Shown in pieces: positions 7,386 to 16,965 of a stretch of 19,485 nt of DNA. The translations under genes and the position numbers were made by a program. This stretch comes from CAZRZN01 sp964604565 (GTDB taxonomy: Bacteria; Pseudomonadota; Alphaproteobacteria; Rhodobacterales; Rhodobacteraceae), in contig CAZRZN010000058.1 in NCBI GenBank assembly GCA_964604565.1, positions 1 through 19,485 of the forward strand. Direction: 5' to 3'. Below the pieces are notes generated by a model that saw only the letters and a program-made list of their open reading frames with translations, was not told where the DNA came from and did not search any database. Positions within the stretch are counted from its first letter, which is position 1; each line of letters begins with the position of its first letter.

Positions 7386-7849
7386 TTCCCTGTCTGACCT
7401 TCTGGCCGCAACTCACTGACAAACTTGTCAAAATCATCGGCCGCCTGAAAGTTCTTGTAGACGCTGGCAAAGCGGACATAGGCGACCGTGTCGATCCGGG
7501 CGAGTGTCTCCATGACAATCTCGCCGATCATCTTGGAGGGAATATCCGTCTCTCCCATGCTTTCCAGGCGCCGCACGATGCCGGAAATCATCTGGTCCAC
7601 GCGTTCAGGGTCCAATGGACGTTTCTGGAGCGCGATCCGGATGGAGCGTTCAAGCTTGTCACGATCAAAATCCTCGCGCCGGCCACTGGTCTTGATGACC
7701 ACCAGATCGCGCAGTTGCACGCGCTCATATGTGGTAAAGCGCCCCCCACACGCGGGACAGAACCTGCGTCGCCGGATCGAGACATGGTCCTCGGCCGGTC
7801 GCGAGTCCTTTACCTGAGTGTCGATATTTCCGCAAAACGGGCAGCGCAT
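7382..7849 (-). CDS. nrdR: Transcriptional repressor NrdR
   Basis: NrdR senses ATP and dATP and represses ribonucleotide reductase genes by binding paired NrdR boxes. The 155-residue product has the full architecture: an N-terminal zinc ribbon with Cys3, Cys6 (CPFC), Cys31 and Cys34 (CPAC), the RRRRF basic patch at residues 26-30, and an ATP-cone domain from about 49 to 139, starting at LVVIKTSGRREDFD. The C-terminus includes YVRFASVYKNFQ, also typical. The ATG at 7849 follows a GAGGGGA-type ribosome-binding site. Its stop overlaps the start of ribD, so both are one operon. No NrdR-box pair was recognised upstream, but an exact DnaA box lies just downstream of a TATAGT -10-like element, which suggests cell-cycle input; this is an inference. 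Confidence 0.97.
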   Translation of the reverse strand: MRCPFCGNIDTQVKDSRPAEDHVSIRRRRFCPACGGRFTTYERVQLRDLVVIKTSGRREDFDRDKLERSIRIALQKRPLDPERVDQMISGIVRRLESMGETDIPSKMIGEIVMETLARIDTVAYVRFASVYKNFQAADDFDKFVSELRPEGQTGK

Positions 7850-7981
7850 GGGCCCATCCCCTCGTTTTTTTCAATGATCCTGCCTCGGGTCATGGGGTTG
7901 CCCCCCACTTATCCACAGCCACTATAGGGGAGCTGCCAGAATTTGGGTAGGGGGGAATTGACGCCGCAAGATAAGGGGCTG
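7850..7981 (-). promoter_or_regulatory. nrdR-ribD upstream region with -10-like element and a perfect DnaA box
   Basis: Reading on the minus strand, TATAGT (7926 down to 7921) is a good -10 hexamer, although no good -35 is seen 16-18 bases before it. Three bases further on begins TGTGGATAA (7917 down to 7909), the exact complement of the DnaA box TTATCCACA. It would therefore cover the expected transcription start. The leader then runs about 60 bases to a GAGGGGA ribosome-binding site ahead of the nrdR ATG. The left-pointing M20 amidohydrolase gene ends at 7982, so read-through from it is also possible. The assignment rests on sequence match only. Confidence 0.45.
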
Positions 7982-9532
7982 TCAGCCGGGAATATGCCAA
8001 TGCCGCCCACGCGGGGTCGTCACATACTCCGGCCAAGGCAGGTCTATGGGCGGGGGGTAATCTGCCAGCGGTGGGATCGGATCGGCGGCGCGGCGGTCTT
8101 CGAATTCCTGCCATGCGGCTGCGCGACCCTCAGGGTCGATCAGAAGGCGCAGCGCAGTGCGCGCAAGCACGCGTCCGGCCGTCCGCACTGTCGGGTCAAT
8201 CAGTTCCGGTATGCCGCCAAGGGCATTCATGGCCCAAGGCGGATAGGGTCCCCCACACAAGGCGGGGCGGCCGATGTAGATTCGCGCGGTCGGTGCATGC
8301 CAGCACATATCGGTATAATCGTCGGAGGTGCTATTGACCTGACTTGGCGGCAGATCCTGTCGCAAGATCGCTTCGGCCGTCTGGGGGTCGATCACGCGGG
8401 TGCATTCGGGAAGGAGCGGTGCATCCTGCGGTGCGATCCCGCAATTCATCTGAACCTGACGGGCAAGGTCCAACGCCTCATCTGAGTAAACCGGTGCGCC
8501 GACCTCTTGCAACGCCTCCCAGGCGAGGGTCGCCAACGCGTGGTTCGCCAATCCGGGGCGTGATTTGCTGATCCAGTGTTTCTGGACGATGCAACCCGTC
8601 ATCTCCGCAACATGGGAGGCCAGACTGTCCAGCCGGGCAGTGATCTGCTCCGCCATCGCGAGGTCCGGAACACGGATCATGTATTGCAAATCTGCCTGCC
8701 GGGCGGGCAGATTGTCGGCGCTGGCCTGACCGGTAGAGAGGATCGCCTCGGACACGGACCAGCCCCCGCGATGCGGCAGCATGGAGTCGCGCAGCGTTCG
8801 CCCCATCTGATACATCGCGACAAGCGCGTCATTGGCGCCCGGTGCCCTGACATCCGAGTGGCTTTGCGGGATCGGCGGTGCGTCCGCGCCACCCTGCCCC
8901 CAACGCTCCGGCGCCTCGCAGAGGAACCGGTAGACAAAGGCATAAGCGGCGCCGCAATGGGTGTCCCAACGGACGGTATTGCACAGGGGCAGCATGTAGA
9001 ACGGATGCCACGACAACATGGCCGAGAGCCCGTCATAATAGCCTTGTGCGGCATGGATCGGCTTGGAGCCGCGCAGCTTTTCGGCAGGTTCCCCGGTGAT
9101 TTGCACACCTCCGAGAATACCGGCAGCCTGCATCGCCGCCTTTGTCGCCAGAGCGCCGGCGAGTCCGCCGATGCCCAGCGCCGAATGCGGGTCGGTGTGA
9201 CCCGCCGCCAAGCGGCCCATGCCGGGGCGTGGTCCCTCGTGGGTCACGGGCGCCTGACAGTTTCCGGGAACCGCGTCATATTCCGCATACATGCCGATCA
9301 TGGGGCCATTCCCCTGATGCCAACGCGCGCAGAAGGCGGTGGGCATCCCGGCAGAGCCTGCCTCCACTTCGAACCCTTCGGCGCGCAGGCGTTCGACATA
9401 CCACGCGGCAGAGTCATACTCGCGCCAAGCCGGTTCGGCGTGGTCGAAAATCATGGCCGTCCAATGAGACAAATCCTTGGAATGATCCGCGATCCAGCGG
9501 TCGGCGACGGCAATCGGGTCAACCGGCAGCAT
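7982..9532 (-). CDS. M20-family amidohydrolase, AbgB-like
   Basis: The 516-residue protein belongs to the M20 metallopeptidase/amidohydrolase group, closest in style to the p-aminobenzoyl-glutamate hydrolase subunit AbgB. Features seen in order: HAEPAWREYDSA near residue 31, IGMYAEYDAVPGN (79-91) with candidate metal or catalytic acids Glu84 and Asp86, AAGHTDPHSALG (109-120) with candidate metal His112, TGEPAEK (146-152) with the acidic pair expected at the di-metal site, SWHP (174-177), and NSTSDDYTDMCWHAPT (400-415), which matches the AbgB C-terminal active-site segment. The natural substrate is unknown; relatives cleave folate breakdown products, indole-acetyl amino acids or other N-acyl amino acids. 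No signal peptide is seen, so it is probably cytosolic. It starts 2 bases after the stop of the DUF1353 gene, which implies one transcript. The protein is longer than many M20 enzymes because of a Pro-rich C-terminal tail (about 480-516). Confidence 0.85.
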   Translation of the reverse strand: MLPVDPIAVADRWIADHSKDLSHWTAMIFDHAEPAWREYDSAAWYVERLRAEGFEVEAGSAGMPTAFCARWHQGNGPMIGMYAEYDAVPGNCQAPVTHEGPRPGMGRLAAGHTDPHSALGIGGLAGALATKAAMQAAGILGGVQITGEPAEKLRGSKPIHAAQGYYDGLSAMLSWHPFYMLPLCNTVRWDTHCGAAYAFVYRFLCEAPERWGQGGADAPPIPQSHSDVRAPGANDALVAMYQMGRTLRDSMLPHRGGWSVSEAILSTGQASADNLPARQADLQYMIRVPDLAMAEQITARLDSLASHVAEMTGCIVQKHWISKSRPGLANHALATLAWEALQEVGAPVYSDEALDLARQVQMNCGIAPQDAPLLPECTRVIDPQTAEAILRQDLPPSQVNSTSDDYTDMCWHAPTARIYIGRPALCGGPYPPWAMNALGGIPELIDPTVRTAGRVLARTALRLLIDPEGRAAAWQEFEDRRAADPIPPLADYPPPIDLPWPEYVTTPRGRHWHIPG

Positions 9533-9534
9533 TG

Positions 9535-10290
9535 TCAGAGGTTTCTCGGATCCGACGCATTGCGCAGGTAATCGGGCATGACCTGCTCTGCCCCCGACAA
9601 GAGCAGTTGTTCACGCTGCTCCATCCATTCCTCGATCTCTTCGGGCGTGGGATCCGTCAACCGAATCCACTTGAGACACCATTCCATTTCCTGAATGAGC
9701 TTCTCCTTGGGGATCTGATCGAGGCTCCGCTCCGGCTCATCCCATCGGGGTCCGCCAAGGTAGACCGCCGCATACATGGTCTTTGCCATCTGGGGTTGCG
9801 TGCCATTGACCAGAAGCGCCTCGTAAAACATGCGGTGCACCTCGCGCCAAGACCGCGTGCGATATGTTTCAAGATCGTCGTTTCCGACACCGCAATAGGC
9901 GTCGTGCAAGGCCGCCGCCATAAGGAACTCCCGGCTCTGCCGGTCGCCGATCAGCGGCGCGAAAATGGCCGGAATACTGGCCCCGTCGGTCAGGGTGCGT
10001 GGCGGCGCTGTCCATGTCTGGCCCTGCGCATCAACGAACGCGATCTTGGCCTTGGTTGGCAGAAAAGCCTGATGGAAATTCTCCATGAAGACAGGCTCGC
10101 CGGACATCTGGAGCGGGCCGCCGATGAAACGGCACAGCTTGTCGCGTTTTTCCACCTCAAGGCAGGAAGAGGCAAATTCGCTTGCCTGGCGGGCGATGAA
10201 TTCGGGAACGCCGATCACCGCCCCTGCGCCGCCCGCGACAAGCAGGAGACCAATGGCAACAATCGCCCGACCTTTGGACTTGCGTGGCAT
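9535..10290 (-). CDS. Membrane-anchored DUF1353 family protein
   Basis: This 251-residue protein has one N-terminal hydrophobic segment (about residues 9-27, IVAIGLLLVAGGAGAVIGV) after a basic start, so it is a signal-anchor or secreted protein with its body in the periplasm. Its core matches DUF1353: RTLTDGASIPAIFAPLIG (98-115), AALHDAYC (126-133) and VHRMFYEALLVNG (151-163). The His-Asp pair and the TDGASIP motif are the conserved family features; the biochemical role of the family is not established. The C-terminal third has acidic helical segments such as DPTPEEIEEWMEQREQLLL. It is followed after 2 bases by the M20 amidohydrolase gene, so the two are probably co-expressed. Upstream, the yjbQ-like gene ends 87 bases away on the same strand. 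The ATG at 10290 has only a poor ribosome-binding site. Confidence 0.8.
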   Translation of the reverse strand: MPRKSKGRAIVAIGLLLVAGGAGAVIGVPEFIARQASEFASSCLEVEKRDKLCRFIGGPLQMSGEPVFMENFHQAFLPTKAKIAFVDAQGQTWTAPPRTLTDGASIPAIFAPLIGDRQSREFLMAAALHDAYCGVGNDDLETYRTRSWREVHRMFYEALLVNGTQPQMAKTMYAAVYLGGPRWDEPERSLDQIPKEKLIQEMEWCLKWIRLTDPTPEEIEEWMEQREQLLLSGAEQVMPDYLRNASDPRNL

Positions 10291-10377
10291 GGGGGCAATC
10301 CCGGCAAAAATTCAGCAAGCTCGTTTATGCTGCCGTAAGTCTACCATGCCATGCGTTCCCGACAATGGCGGAATACC

Positions 10378-10800
10378 TCACCCGGTCAGATGTGCGACCA
10401 CCTCTCGGCGGTGCGGGGCGCTGCGATGCTCGAACAGGTAGATCCCCTGCCATGTGCCCAACGCCAGCCGCGCGCCGGTCACCGGTATCGACAGGCTGAC
10501 CGGCATTACGGCCGCCTTGATATGGGCGGGCATGTCGTCGGGGCCTTCGGCCCGGTGCCTGAGATAGGCCATTTCCGGCGCGTCGGCATCCGGGACGAGG
10601 CGGGCAAAGAATGCCTCAAGATCGCGCTGCACATCCGGATCGGCATTTTCCTGGATCAACAGGCTGGCAGAGGTGTGACGCAGAAACAAAGTGCACAGAC
10701 CGGTGTCCTGGCCAGTCTGTTCCAGCCAACGGGAGACATCGCGCGTGATCTGGTAAAGCCCCCGGCCGCTTGTCTCAATCGTGAAACTGGCCTGTGTCAT
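10378..10800 (-). CDS. YjbQ/UPF0047 family protein
   Basis: The 140-residue product is a complete member of the UPF0047 (YjbQ) family, often annotated as secondary thiamine-phosphate synthase because of weak activity reported for some members; the physiological role is unsettled. The conserved segments are all present: LFLRHTSASLLIQENADP (38-55), RHRAEGPDDMPAHIK (81-95) with the His-rich putative active site, and GTWQGIYLFEHR (115-126). It lacks a signal peptide and should be cytosolic. The ATG at 10800 follows AGGGTAGGG. It is divergent from the dienelactone hydrolase gene, with 89 bases between the starts. Confidence 0.93.
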   Translation of the reverse strand: MTQASFTIETSGRGLYQITRDVSRWLEQTGQDTGLCTLFLRHTSASLLIQENADPDVQRDLEAFFARLVPDADAPEMAYLRHRAEGPDDMPAHIKAAVMPVSLSIPVTGARLALGTWQGIYLFEHRSAPHRREVVAHLTG

Positions 10801-10889
10801 GCCCTACCCTTGCATCAATCTGCCCCTAAATATGTGACAGCCCTTGGTCGGGACCGCAACGGGCCGGCGGGGGAAATAGGGAGCCGGAG
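10801..10889. promoter_or_regulatory. Divergent promoter region between the yjbQ-like and dienelactone hydrolase genes
   Basis: These 89 bases must contain start signals for both genes. A ribosome-binding site AGGGAG at 10878-10883 serves the plus-strand gene. An AT-rich patch CTAAATATGTGACA (10826-10839) could hold -10 elements for either side, but no confident -35/-10 pair was found and no operator-like palindrome is obvious. Confidence 0.4.
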
Positions 10890-11795
10890 ATGAACGACCA
10901 AACGCCGCCGCGGCGCATGACCGCCGCCGATTTCGACCAGGAACTTTTGGATCTTTATGATTTTTACGCACATGGCCGCATGACCAAACGTGAATTTCTG
11001 GACCGCGCCGGGAAATTCGCTGTCGGCGGCCTGACCGCCATGGCGCTCCTTGACATGCTTTCGCCGAACTACGCCATGGCCGAGCAGGTCAGCTTCAACG
11101 ATCCGGACATCCTGCCCGAATATATCGAATACCCCTCTCCCAACGGGCACGGCATGGTGCGGGGCTATCTTGTCACGCCTGCCGAGGCGACCGGCCCCCT
11201 GCCCGCCGTCGTGGTCGTGCACGAAAACCGGGGCCTGAACCCCTATATCGAGGATGTGGCCCGGCGCGTGGCAAAGGCCGGGTTCATCGCGCTTGCGCCG
11301 GATGGGCTGACTTCGGTCGGAGGCTACCCCGGAAACGATGCCGAGGGCCGCGAGCTGCAACGGACCGTTGATGGCACAAAGCTGATGAATGACTTTTTCG
11401 CGGCCTATGAGTTCCTAGCCGCGCATGACGACACCACTGGAAATGTCGGTTGCGTGGGTTTCTGCTACGGTGGTGGCGTCTGCAATGCGATGGCGGTGGC
11501 CTATCCGGAACTTGGCGCCTCTGTGCCCTTCTACGGACGACAGGCCGCCGCGGCGGACGTGCCGAAAATCCAGGCGCCTTTGCTTCTGCAATATGCCGAG
11601 TTGGATGAACGCATCAACGAAGGGTGGCCAGCCTATGAAGCGGCGCTCAAGGAGCATGGCAAGACCTATACCGCCCATATCTATCCGGGCGTGAACCACG
11701 GCTTTCACAACGACAGCACCCCGCGCTACGATGAGGCTGCGGCAGAACTGGCCTGGGATCGCACCATCGCATTTTTCAACGAACATCTCAGTTGA
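10890..11795 (+). CDS. Dienelactone hydrolase family protein with Tat-like N-terminus
   Basis: This 301-residue alpha/beta hydrolase of the dienelactone hydrolase family hydrolyses ester or lactone bonds in its best-known members; the substrate here is unknown. The nucleophile elbow GFCYGGG puts Cys at residue 192, with Asp239 (AELDERIN) and His270 (GVNHGFHND) completing the Cys-Asp-His triad. VVVVHENRGLNPYIED (107-122) is the usual oxyanion-side loop. The first 66 residues are an extension not needed for the fold: a charged N-region, TKREFLDRAGKF (32-43), a hydrophobic stretch, and a possible cleavage site YAMA-EQ (61-66). This resembles a twin-arginine export signal, but with Lys-Arg in place of Arg-Arg. 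Export is therefore possible but not certain. AGGGAG at 10878-10883 supports the ATG at 10890. The gene appears to be a single transcription unit. Confidence 0.9.
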   Translation: MNDQTPPRRMTAADFDQELLDLYDFYAHGRMTKREFLDRAGKFAVGGLTAMALLDMLSPNYAMAEQVSFNDPDILPEYIEYPSPNGHGMVRGYLVTPAEATGPLPAVVVVHENRGLNPYIEDVARRVAKAGFIALAPDGLTSVGGYPGNDAEGRELQRTVDGTKLMNDFFAAYEFLAAHDDTTGNVGCVGFCYGGGVCNAMAVAYPELGASVPFYGRQAAAADVPKIQAPLLLQYAELDERINEGWPAYEAALKEHGKTYTAHIYPGVNHGFHNDSTPRYDEAAAELAWDRTIAFFNEHLS

Positions 11796-11802
11796 GAATG
11801 CC

Positions 11803-11830
11803 GGGGTGCGGAGCAGGTTTTCTGCACCCC
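11803..11830. terminator. Candidate hairpin between convergent dienelactone hydrolase and DUF1294 genes
   Basis: GGGGTGC (11803-11809) and GCACCCC (11824-11830) form a perfect 7-base GC-rich stem with a 14-base loop, beginning 8 bases after the plus-strand stop codon and 54 bases after the minus-strand one. Neither side is followed by a T-run, so it is not a textbook intrinsic terminator. It may stabilise the 3' end or act with Rho. Confidence 0.35.
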
Positions 11831-11883
11831 ACGATCACCCTGAGCGGGGTTGAGCCGAAAATCTTCTTGCCGCGCCGATAGGG

Positions 11884-12201
11884 TCAAGTGCACAGGCCTC
11901 GCAATTCTGTCAGGACCCCAAGACGGCTGGCCGGGACCACCAGTGTCACGGCGCCACCCGCATGCAACAGACACATCATGTTCAGCACCCCGGCAAAGGG
12001 TTGCTTGCGTGTCTTGTGGCGAAAGACGCGTTGGCCAAGCTTTGCTCCGATGGTGCCTCCCAAAAAGGCAATCGCCAGCAGGTTCGCCTCTGGCACGCGC
12101 CACTGACCAAGGCGCGCCCGCCGCTTGTCCACGCCCCAAAGGGCAAAGGCCAGCGCGTTGATCAGGACAACCGGAGCGGTGCATACGAGGATGATTTCCA
12201 T
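11884..12201 (-). CDS. DUF1294 family small membrane protein
   Basis: The 105-residue product has about three hydrophobic segments (roughly residues 3-23, 40-56 and 70-90) and belongs to DUF1294. The family signature is clear: NALAFALWGVDKRRAR (15-30), GQWRVPE (32-38), AFLGGTIGAKLGQ (45-57) and FRHKTRKQPF (60-69). The basic HKTRK loop between the second and third segments is typical. The function of this family is unknown; some members occur fused to cold-shock domains. It lies 48 bases after the HlyU-family gene on the same strand and may be the last gene of the dnaG-rpoD transcript. It faces the dienelactone hydrolase gene. Confidence 0.85.
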   Translation of the reverse strand: MEIILVCTAPVVLINALAFALWGVDKRRARLGQWRVPEANLLAIAFLGGTIGAKLGQRVFRHKTRKQPFAGVLNMMCLLHAGGAVTLVVPASRLGVLTELRGLCT

Positions 12202-12249
12202 CCGCCCGGTCAGTCCTACCTGGGTCAGGTCAGGTCGGCCCGTTCCGTT

Positions 12250-12528
12250 TCAGTCGAAGAGTCGTGTGCCCATCTGATCGATCATCTGCTTGGCCTTGCG
12301 GATGGAGGCGTCGGCCGCCTCGTCCGCATCGCGGATCATGTCCGCACGGACCAGATGATGGGATTTTGTCACGCCATCGACGTCGCACTCGATCAGAGCG
12401 CCGATACGATACTGGCCGCCCTCAGGCGAGGGTTGCGGCGTGATCCGATATCCTTCGTAGTCGATTGTGACGGATGGGGCGCGCGTCTTATCCGCGCCAC
12501 CCCCGAAAAGCCGTTTCAGCAAAGACAT
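12250..12528 (-). CDS. HlyU-family small protein
   Basis: This 92-residue protein matches the family named 'HlyU transcriptional activator' in domain collections. Family features are the N-terminal MSLLKRLFGG, then YEGYRITPQPSPEGGQYRIGALIE (24-47 region), and HLVRADMIRDADEAAD (58-73) followed by a helix ending in MIDQMGTRLFD. It has no visible helix-turn-helix, so a direct DNA-binding role is not apparent from sequence, and the name may mislead. It starts 3 bases after the rpoD stop codon without a strong ribosome-binding site, which points to translational coupling with rpoD. Confidence 0.85.
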   Translation of the reverse strand: MSLLKRLFGGGADKTRAPSVTIDYEGYRITPQPSPEGGQYRIGALIECDVDGVTKSHHLVRADMIRDADEAADASIRKAKQMIDQMGTRLFD

Positions 12529-12531
12529 CTT

Positions 12532-14517
<1,986 letters not shown>

Positions 14518-14637
14518 GCGGCTCTCCTGATGGGGCTCGGAACGGGGACGATTCGCTGAGGGAATCATTAGCGCGGTAAAGTGATTCGCACACCCGTCTA
14601 ACCTTATTTCTTTGCGTATTTGTCACCAATTTGCAGA
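14518..14637 (-). promoter_or_regulatory. dnaG-rpoD intergenic region, probable site of an internal rpoD promoter
   Basis: This 120-base gap on the minus strand is AT-rich just after dnaG and carries the rpoD ribosome-binding site (AGGAG at 14524-14528). Reading towards rpoD, TTGGTG followed 17 bases later by TAAGGT is the nearest thing to a sigma-70 promoter, but both hexamers are poor. No heat-shock (RpoH) type element was recognised. In other bacteria rpoD often has its own promoter between dnaG and rpoD; that is the reason for this entry. Confidence 0.35.
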
Positions 14638-16572
14638 TCACTTGCGGCCTTTTTCAAAGCGGATCTCCGCAAGAAGCGAATCAAGTGCATTGCGTTCCTG
14701 TCGATCTATCTGGGCTCCGTTCGGACCGATGTCATATTCCGTATCGTTTTCATCGCGGTGACGGCCCGCCTGTGCGCGAACGCGCGCCGCCTCTGCCAAT
14801 CGCCATGTAAGGGCTTCGTCCGCGCGGGCTTCCAGATCTTCTTCGGCCTCTTTCAGTTCGGCATGCCATCCGTCATGCGCTGCAAGCTTTGCCAATTCCT
14901 CGGCCACTGTCAGGCGCGCAAGCTCCGCGTCGCCTGGCGCGCGTATGCACGGCACTATCGCGACATGGCGTCCCGCCAAAAGTTTTTCAAGAGCTTCCGG
15001 ACCTATCGCGTCTTCCGCACGGCGTTTCATGCCAGCTTCGTCGCCGATGCCTTGCAGGATCGCCCCCCGCAAGGCCGCAAGCTGTGGATCGGACCATGTC
15101 ATCGCGTCCAGTTCGGTCTCGAAGGTTTCGGCGACCTCGGGCGCGGACAGGATCGCCGCCAGAATGACCTCCTCGCGGAGCCGGCGCTGACCGGTTTCAC
15201 CAGCCGCCACCAGGAAAGACGCTTTCGCGCCCGGACTGGCCACGGGCACCGCCTGACGGCTACGGAACTCGGCGCGGTCGGGCCGGGGCGGGCGAAACGC
15301 CTGATAGCGCAGTTCCTTCAGCGCCTCGCCATAATGATGGCGCAGGCTGGGGTCCTGAATCTTGCCAATCCGCGTGCGCAGCGCCTTGTCGAGGGCGGCG
15401 CGGCGCTCAGGACTGTCAAAGACGCGGCCCTCCGTTTCCTGACGCCATAGCAGCTGAACCATGGGCAAGGCCGCGTCCAGCACCTTGCGCACGCCATCCG
15501 ACCCTTCGGCACGCAGCAGATCGTCCGGGTCCTTGCCCTCGGGCATCAGGGCGAACCGCAGCCCCTTGCCCGCCTCCAGAAGTGGCAGCGCAAGGTCGAT
15601 CACGCGAAAGGCCGCGCGCAGACCGGCTGCGTCGCCGTCAAGGGCGATGATCGGCTCGTCCGACAGGCGCCACATCAACTGCAACTGCGGCTCCGTCACG
15701 GCGGTGCCGAGCGGCGCCACGGACGCCCCAAAACCGGCCTCCGACAGGGCGATGACATCCATGTATCCTTCGGCAACCACCAGCGGTTGCCCCTTCCCCG
15801 ACGCCTCGCGCGCGGGCTTCAGGTTGTAGAGATTGCGGGATTTGTCGAAGAGATCGGTCTCTGGGGAATTCAGATATTTCGCGTTGTCCTCGGGATCCAT
15901 GGCACGCCCGCCAAAGGCGATGGCGCGCCCGCGTCCGTCCCGAATGGGAAACATGATGCGGTGGCGAAACACGTCGTAGGGCGCGCGCCCCTTGTCGGAT
16001 TTCTTGACCAGTCCGGCCGCCAGCATCTGATCCACCGGCACCCCGCGCGAGGCCAGTGCGTCGCGCAGATTGTCCCAACCGGGAGGGGCAAAGCCGATCT
16101 CGAACCGGTCCAGTGCGGCCTCGCCCAGCCCGCGCCGCGCAAGGTAGGCGCGCGCCTCTGCCCCGGCGGCGGTCTTGAGTTGGAGGCGAAACCAGCCCAC
16201 CGCCTGTTCCATGACCTCGGCCAGAACCGTCCGGTGATCCGCCTTTTCCTGCGCCCGTGGGTCACGCTGAGGCATCTCCATCCCGGCCTCACCGGCAAGG
16301 ATCTCGATCGCCTCCATGAAGCCGACGTTTTCGGTTTCCCGGACGAATGAGATCGCGTCGCCCTTGGCCTGACAGCCAAAGCAGTAATAAAATCCCTTTC
16401 GGTCATCCACATGGAACGACGCAGACTTCTCCTGGTGAAAGGGGCATGGCGCCCAGAAGTCGCCCTTGCCCTGATTGGATTTTCGGGTATCCCACAGAAC
16501 CTTTCGCCCCACCACCTGTGACAGGCTGGTGCGGTTGCGCAATTCGTCTACGAATCCAGGAGGCAGGCTCAT
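14638..16572 (-). CDS. dnaG: DNA primase DnaG
   Basis: DnaG makes the RNA primers for Okazaki fragments at the replication fork. The 644-residue product has the N-terminal CHC2-type zinc-binding domain with Cys43, His46 (CPFH), Cys64 and Cys67 (CFGC). The catalytic core includes FEIGFAPPGWDNL (157-169), RIMFPIRDGRGR (205-216), AFGGRAMD (219-226), KYLNSPET (232-239) and F-DKSRNLYNL. The TOPRIM metal-binding motifs are VVAEGYMDV (265-273) and LDGDAAG (311-317), followed by PEGKDPDD (344-351). The C-terminal part (about 440-640), which would bind DnaB helicase, is diverged as usual. The ATG at 16572 follows a TAGGGA sequence. rpoD follows 120 bases downstream; a small secreted-protein gene precedes it by 91 bases. 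No rpsU is present upstream, unlike the E. coli operon. Confidence 0.96.
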   Translation of the reverse strand: MSLPPGFVDELRNRTSLSQVVGRKVLWDTRKSNQGKGDFWAPCPFHQEKSASFHVDDRKGFYYCFGCQAKGDAISFVRETENVGFMEAIEILAGEAGMEMPQRDPRAQEKADHRTVLAEVMEQAVGWFRLQLKTAAGAEARAYLARRGLGEAALDRFEIGFAPPGWDNLRDALASRGVPVDQMLAAGLVKKSDKGRAPYDVFRHRIMFPIRDGRGRAIAFGGRAMDPEDNAKYLNSPETDLFDKSRNLYNLKPAREASGKGQPLVVAEGYMDVIALSEAGFGASVAPLGTAVTEPQLQLMWRLSDEPIIALDGDAAGLRAAFRVIDLALPLLEAGKGLRFALMPEGKDPDDLLRAEGSDGVRKVLDAALPMVQLLWRQETEGRVFDSPERRAALDKALRTRIGKIQDPSLRHHYGEALKELRYQAFRPPRPDRAEFRSRQAVPVASPGAKASFLVAAGETGQRRLREEVILAAILSAPEVAETFETELDAMTWSDPQLAALRGAILQGIGDEAGMKRRAEDAIGPEALEKLLAGRHVAIVPCIRAPGDAELARLTVAEELAKLAAHDGWHAELKEAEEDLEARADEALTWRLAEAARVRAQAGRHRDENDTEYDIGPNGAQIDRQERNALDSLLAEIRFEKGRK

Positions 16573-16663
16573 GCATCCCTATATCGGCCCTGCACGGCCC
16601 GAAGCCAAGGGATTCGGCCCCGCGACAGCCGCCAATTTTAGCCGGACCGGTCGCGCGCTTAAG

Positions 16664-16933
16664 TCAGAGCGCCTCGCATTGGGCCCGTGCCGCCTGACCG
16701 ATCGCAGGCGTCAGTTGGTCATCCGGCAGCGCAAACACGAAATCCGCAAGCTGTTCCGCCGCATCCCGGCCCATTTCTCGGGTCAACATCCGGCGAACCT
16801 TGCGCTTGCTGTCGCCGTCCTGCCGCGCCTCGATTCCCATGTTGAAAAGCGCTTCCGTGGCAGCGCATTTGTCCTGAGCGGCCGCGCCCGACGACAATAT
16901 CCCAAAGACAGCGACCATCGCCAAAACACGCAT
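16664..16933 (-). CDS. Small secreted protein of unknown function
   Basis: I do not recognise a family for this 89-residue product. It starts at ATG 16933, chosen because GGAGG at 16939-16943 lies 5 bases upstream; an in-frame start 6 codons earlier would put that ribosome-binding site inside the gene. The N-terminus is a clear Sec signal peptide (MRVLAMVAVFGILSSGAAA, likely cut before Gln20). The mature part is about 70 residues, helical and charged, with only two cysteines (Cys23 and Cys86) at its ends, which could form one disulfide in the periplasm. It contains a basic patch (SKRKVRRML, 42-50) followed by an acidic-amphipathic helix. It lies 32 bases after soxG and 91 bases before dnaG on the same strand, so it may be read from the sox operon or from its own promoter. 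Confidence 0.75.
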   Translation of the reverse strand: MRVLAMVAVFGILSSGAAAQDKCAATEALFNMGIEARQDGDSKRKVRRMLTREMGRDAAEQLADFVFALPDDQLTPAIGQAARAQCEAL

Positions 16934-16965
16934 GCAGTCCTCCATCATCAAATGCGGAAGACAGT

